This document shows positions 62,308 to 64,000 of a stretch of DNA of 64,000 nt, in pieces. The translations under genes and the position numbers were made by a program. Positions within the stretch are counted from its first letter, which is position 1; each line of letters starts with the position of its first letter. Origin of the DNA: Vreelandella arcis (GTDB lineage: Bacteria; Pseudomonadota; Gammaproteobacteria; Pseudomonadales; Halomonadaceae); contig NZ_FNII01000005.1 in the NCBI RefSeq assembly GCF_900103865.1, forward strand, positions 240,001 through 304,000, in the 5' to 3' direction. Under the pieces are notes generated by a model. That model ran no database searches. It worked only from the letters and a program-made list of their open reading frames with translations, and was not told the origin of the DNA.

Positions 62308-63333
62308 ATGAAGACTACATACTTTGCCGCGCCTATCGCGGTTGCTATCGCCAGCGCTGCTTTTGCTAGCCACGCTGTCGCGGATGAGCTCAATGTCTAC
62401 TCTGCTCGCCACTACGATTCCGACGAGCGCCTTTATGATGCGTTTACCGAAGAAACCGGGATCGACGTTAACATTCTGGAAGGCGACTCCGATCAGTTGA
62501 TTGAGCGTATCCAGCGGGAGGGCGTTGCTAGCCCCGCTGATATTATGCTCACCGTTGATGCTGGCAGACTGTGGCGCGCAGAACAGGAAGGCATTTTCCA
62601 AGGGATCGAATCCGACGTACTCAATGACCGCTTACCTGAGTCCATGCGCCACCCAGAAGGTCTATGGTTCGGCTTTAGCCAGCGCGCACGTGCGATCTTT
62701 TACAATCGCGAAAATGTCGACCCCAGCGAAATAACTCGCTACGAAGATCTTGCCAGCGACGATCTTGAATACAGCGTCTGCATTCGTTCGTCAAACAACA
62801 TCTACAATCAGTCGCTATTGGCGTCACTGATTGAGCATCACGGGGAAGAAGGCGCTGAAGAGTGGGCGCAAGGCGTCGTCAATAACATGGCACGCGACCC
62901 AGAAGGCGGTGATACTGATCAGATCCGCGGTGCTGCTAGCGGCGCATGCGATCTAGCAGTGGCAAACCATTACTACTATGTTCGCTTATTGAAATCTGAT
63001 GATGAGGCGGATCGTGAAGCCGCTCGCAAGGTTGGCATCATTTTCCCCAATCAAGATGACCGTGGCACCCACGTTAACGTCGGTGGCGCAGGGGTCGTTG
63101 ATGGCGCTCCAAACCGCGAAAATGCAATTCAATTCCTTGAGTTCCTAGCGTCCGACACTGCTCAGGAAATCTTCGCCTCGGGTAACAATGAGTTCCCCGT
63201 TGTGAATAGCGTGAAGCGCGATCCCGTCCTTGAGTCATGGGGCAACTTCAAGAAAGACGAAGTTAACATTAGCGTCCTTGGGGAAAACAACCCCGAAGCC
63301 ATCCGGATTTTTGACCGGGTCGAATGGCGTTAA
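62308..63333 (+). CDS. Ferric iron ABC transporter substrate-binding protein (FbpA/FutA type)
   Basis: This 341-residue periplasmic iron-binding protein has a signal peptide (AAPIAVAIASAAFASHAVA-DE). The mature part starts LNVYSARHYDSDERLYDAFTEETGI, the FutA/FbpA pattern with an early His-Tyr. ANHYYYVRL provides the tandem tyrosines that coordinate Fe(III). AAGGAG precedes ATG 62308 by 9 nt. The mature protein is acidic. Its promoter carries a Fur-like dyad. Confidence 0.95.
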   Translation: MKTTYFAAPIAVAIASAAFASHAVADELNVYSARHYDSDERLYDAFTEETGIDVNILEGDSDQLIERIQREGVASPADIMLTVDAGRLWRAEQEGIFQGIESDVLNDRLPESMRHPEGLWFGFSQRARAIFYNRENVDPSEITRYEDLASDDLEYSVCIRSSNNIYNQSLLASLIEHHGEEGAEEWAQGVVNNMARDPEGGDTDQIRGAASGACDLAVANHYYYVRLLKSDDEADREAARKVGIIFPNQDDRGTHVNVGGAGVVDGAPNRENAIQFLEFLASDTAQEIFASGNNEFPVVNSVKRDPVLESWGNFKKDEVNISVLGENNPEAIRIFDRVEWR

Positions 63334-63361
63334 TCCTTAGCGTTTAACAACGTAAAATTCA

Positions 63362-63396
63362 AAAGCCCCATTGCATCGGCAATGGGGCTTTTTTAT
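63362..63396. terminator. Terminator after the iron-binding protein gene
   Basis: A 13-bp perfect stem (63362-63374 with 63379-63391) has a 4-nt loop and is followed by T residues to 63395. The minus strand also ends in T, so it can serve the convergent lipoprotein gene. Confidence 0.93.
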
Positions 63397-63417
63397 ATGG
63401 CAGACGCTAGCGGTTGC

Positions 63418-63606
63418 TTATTCTTCAGCAGCATCTTCCATGTCTTCACCGGCTTCTTCCATCTCTTCGCCAGCGTCTTCCATGGTTTCATCAATATTTT
63501 CACCCGCCTCTTCTGCTGGCCCCTCGTCATCTCCACAGGCTGCCAAACCGACGGCTAGAAATGCTAATAAAATGGCCACACCAATAGCTTTAAATCCTTT
63601 ATACAT
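63418..63606 (-). CDS. Acidic mini-lipoprotein
   Basis: This 62-residue protein has a lipobox (LAFLAVGLAAC) and then about 38 residues dominated by Glu, Asp, Ala and Gly in a loose 7- to 11-residue repeat (EDAGEEMEEAGEDMEDAAEE). This should form an acidic helix at the membrane surface. ATG 63606 has AAGGAG 7 nt upstream; the ATG two codons earlier is too near. It resembles the entericidin class in size but lacks that signature. Its function is unknown. Confidence 0.8.
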   Translation of the reverse strand: MYKGFKAIGVAILLAFLAVGLAACGDDEGPAEEAGENIDETMEDAGEEMEEAGEDMEDAAEE

Positions 63607-63692
63607 AACCATGCTCCTTTTATCACGGTAGTGAACAGTTAAGTGCCGTTTTATATTAGGTGCTGTAGTTTAAGTTCGCCAGTTCACAAACA

Positions 63693-63725
63693 AAAAACCC
63701 CGAACACACTGTGCTCGGGGTTTTT
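63693..63725 (-). terminator. Second terminator of the rRNA operon
   Basis: An 11-bp outer stem (63693-63703 with 63715-63725) with additional CAC/GTG pairing inside is followed on the minus strand by TTTTTG. It lies beyond the 5S remnant and is the final stop for rRNA transcription. Confidence 0.85.
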
Positions 63726-63733
63726 CTTAATAA

Positions 63734-63785
63734 GTGCCTGACGATGTTCGGGGCGGCCTTCCGCTACTCTTCATGGGGAGACCCC
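63734..63785 (-). pseudogene. Remnant of a second 5S rRNA copy (3' part)
   Basis: Plus-strand GTGCCTGACGATG (63734-63746) and CTACTCT..CATGGGGAGACCCC (63764-63785) repeat the 3' end of the intact 5S gene (63846-63858 and 63861-63883). An insertion of about 15 bp and a 2-bp deletion interrupt it. The 5' two-thirds are missing, so no functional 5S can be made. Confidence 0.8.
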
Positions 63786-63810
63786 TTGTTTTCTTCGATG
63801 CAAATAAAAT

Positions 63811-63836
63811 ACCCCAGCTTCGTTTGAAGCTGGGGT
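63811..63836 (-). terminator. First terminator of the rRNA operon
   Basis: An 11-bp perfect stem (63811-63821 with 63826-63836) has the loop GTTT. The minus strand continues ATTTTATTTG. It lies 10 nt past the 5S 3' end. Confidence 0.85.
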
Positions 63837-63846
63837 ACGGTATAGG

Positions 63847-63964
63847 TGCCTGACGATGACCTACTCTCGCATGGGGAGACCCCACACTACCATCGGCGCT
63901 AAGCGGTTTCACTGCTGAGTTCGGCAAGGGATCAGGTGGTTCACGCTCGCTATGGTCGTCAGGC
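63847..63964 (-). rRNA. rrf: 5S ribosomal RNA
   Basis: On the minus strand the sequence starts GCCTGACGACCATAGCGAG and ends GTAGGTCATCGTCAGGC, so the ends pair as helix I. Central blocks CCGAACTCAG.AGTGAAAC and GCGCCGATGGTAGTGTGGGG match E. coli 5S. Ends are estimated within 1-2 nt. The 23S gene must lie beyond the right edge; 63965-64000 is spacer. Confidence 0.96.
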
Positions 63965-64000
63965 GTAACTTTAAATGGATATCATGCTGTGTTTTGTGTG

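Noticed and set aside
63727..63927. 66-codon minus-strand open frame near the right edge.
   Set aside because: It runs through the 5S remnant, a terminator and the intact 5S gene, so it is not protein coding.

Overview
The window looks like chromosomal DNA of a moderately GC-rich marine or halophilic gammaproteobacterium, most likely a halomonad (Halomonas/Vreelandella type). This is inferred from protein style (very acidic secreted proteins, poly-3-hydroxybutyrate reductase, osmoprotectant ABC and TRAP uptake systems) and from conserved housekeeping clusters. It is not based on a database search. No prophage, integron, CRISPR array or intact insertion sequence is visible. Coding density is high and most operons are joined by 4-bp ATGA-type overlaps.

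Layout. 1-7.3 kb (minus strand): a partial HolD-like gene coupled to bolA, a DHA2-type drug exporter, a small acidic protein, the prfB-lysS pair with the classic RF2 frameshift, and a FadL-type outer-membrane protein. 7.4-10.5 kb (plus): a copper-export operon of MerR regulator, CopA ATPase and a 23-residue membrane protein. 10.6-21.5 kb (minus): YitT-family protein, recJ, thrC, hom, dsbC, xerD, then rplS-trmD-rimM-rpsP and ffh. 21.7-32.4 kb: a YpjD-like membrane protein, a CNNM/CorC transporter, a PlsC acyltransferase with a TetR regulator, an SRAP-fold protein lacking its catalytic residues, a large M16 protease, sbcB, and minCDE.

32.5-38.7 kb: a 938-residue DUF349 protein behind a terminator-like leader, phaB, an initiator tRNA with its own promoter and terminator, an unidentified secreted protein and an LprI-like protein. 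39.1-42.6 kb: a four-gene osmoprotectant ABC transporter. 42.7-46.8 kb: a nitrilase-family hydrolase, then an unassigned catabolic or modification locus made of a DddP-like M24 enzyme, a HalD/BesD-like 2-oxoglutarate oxygenase and a divergent LysR regulator. 46.9-50.2 kb: an entericidin, a HIT protein and a tightly coupled four-gene metal-transport operon (two lipoproteins, DUF1007, NicO with a His-Asp tract). 50.3-55.8 kb: glycerate kinase, Dps, pepD and tmcA. 56-59.1 kb: a complete TRAP transporter. 59.2-63.3 kb: a ferric-iron ABC transporter whose three genes lie in alternating orientations, with Fur-like boxes. 63.4-64 kb: an acidic mini-lipoprotein, then the end of an rRNA operon on the minus strand, with the 5S gene, two terminators and a remnant of a second 5S copy.

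Most candidates for new biology are at 42.7-50.2 kb and 25.3 kb: the DddP-like/oxygenase pair with altered active-site signatures, the coupled lipoprotein-DUF1007-NicO operon with a hexanucleotide tract inside the coding region, and the degenerate SRAP protein. Comparisons to named families are from memory of their motifs and need alignment to confirm.
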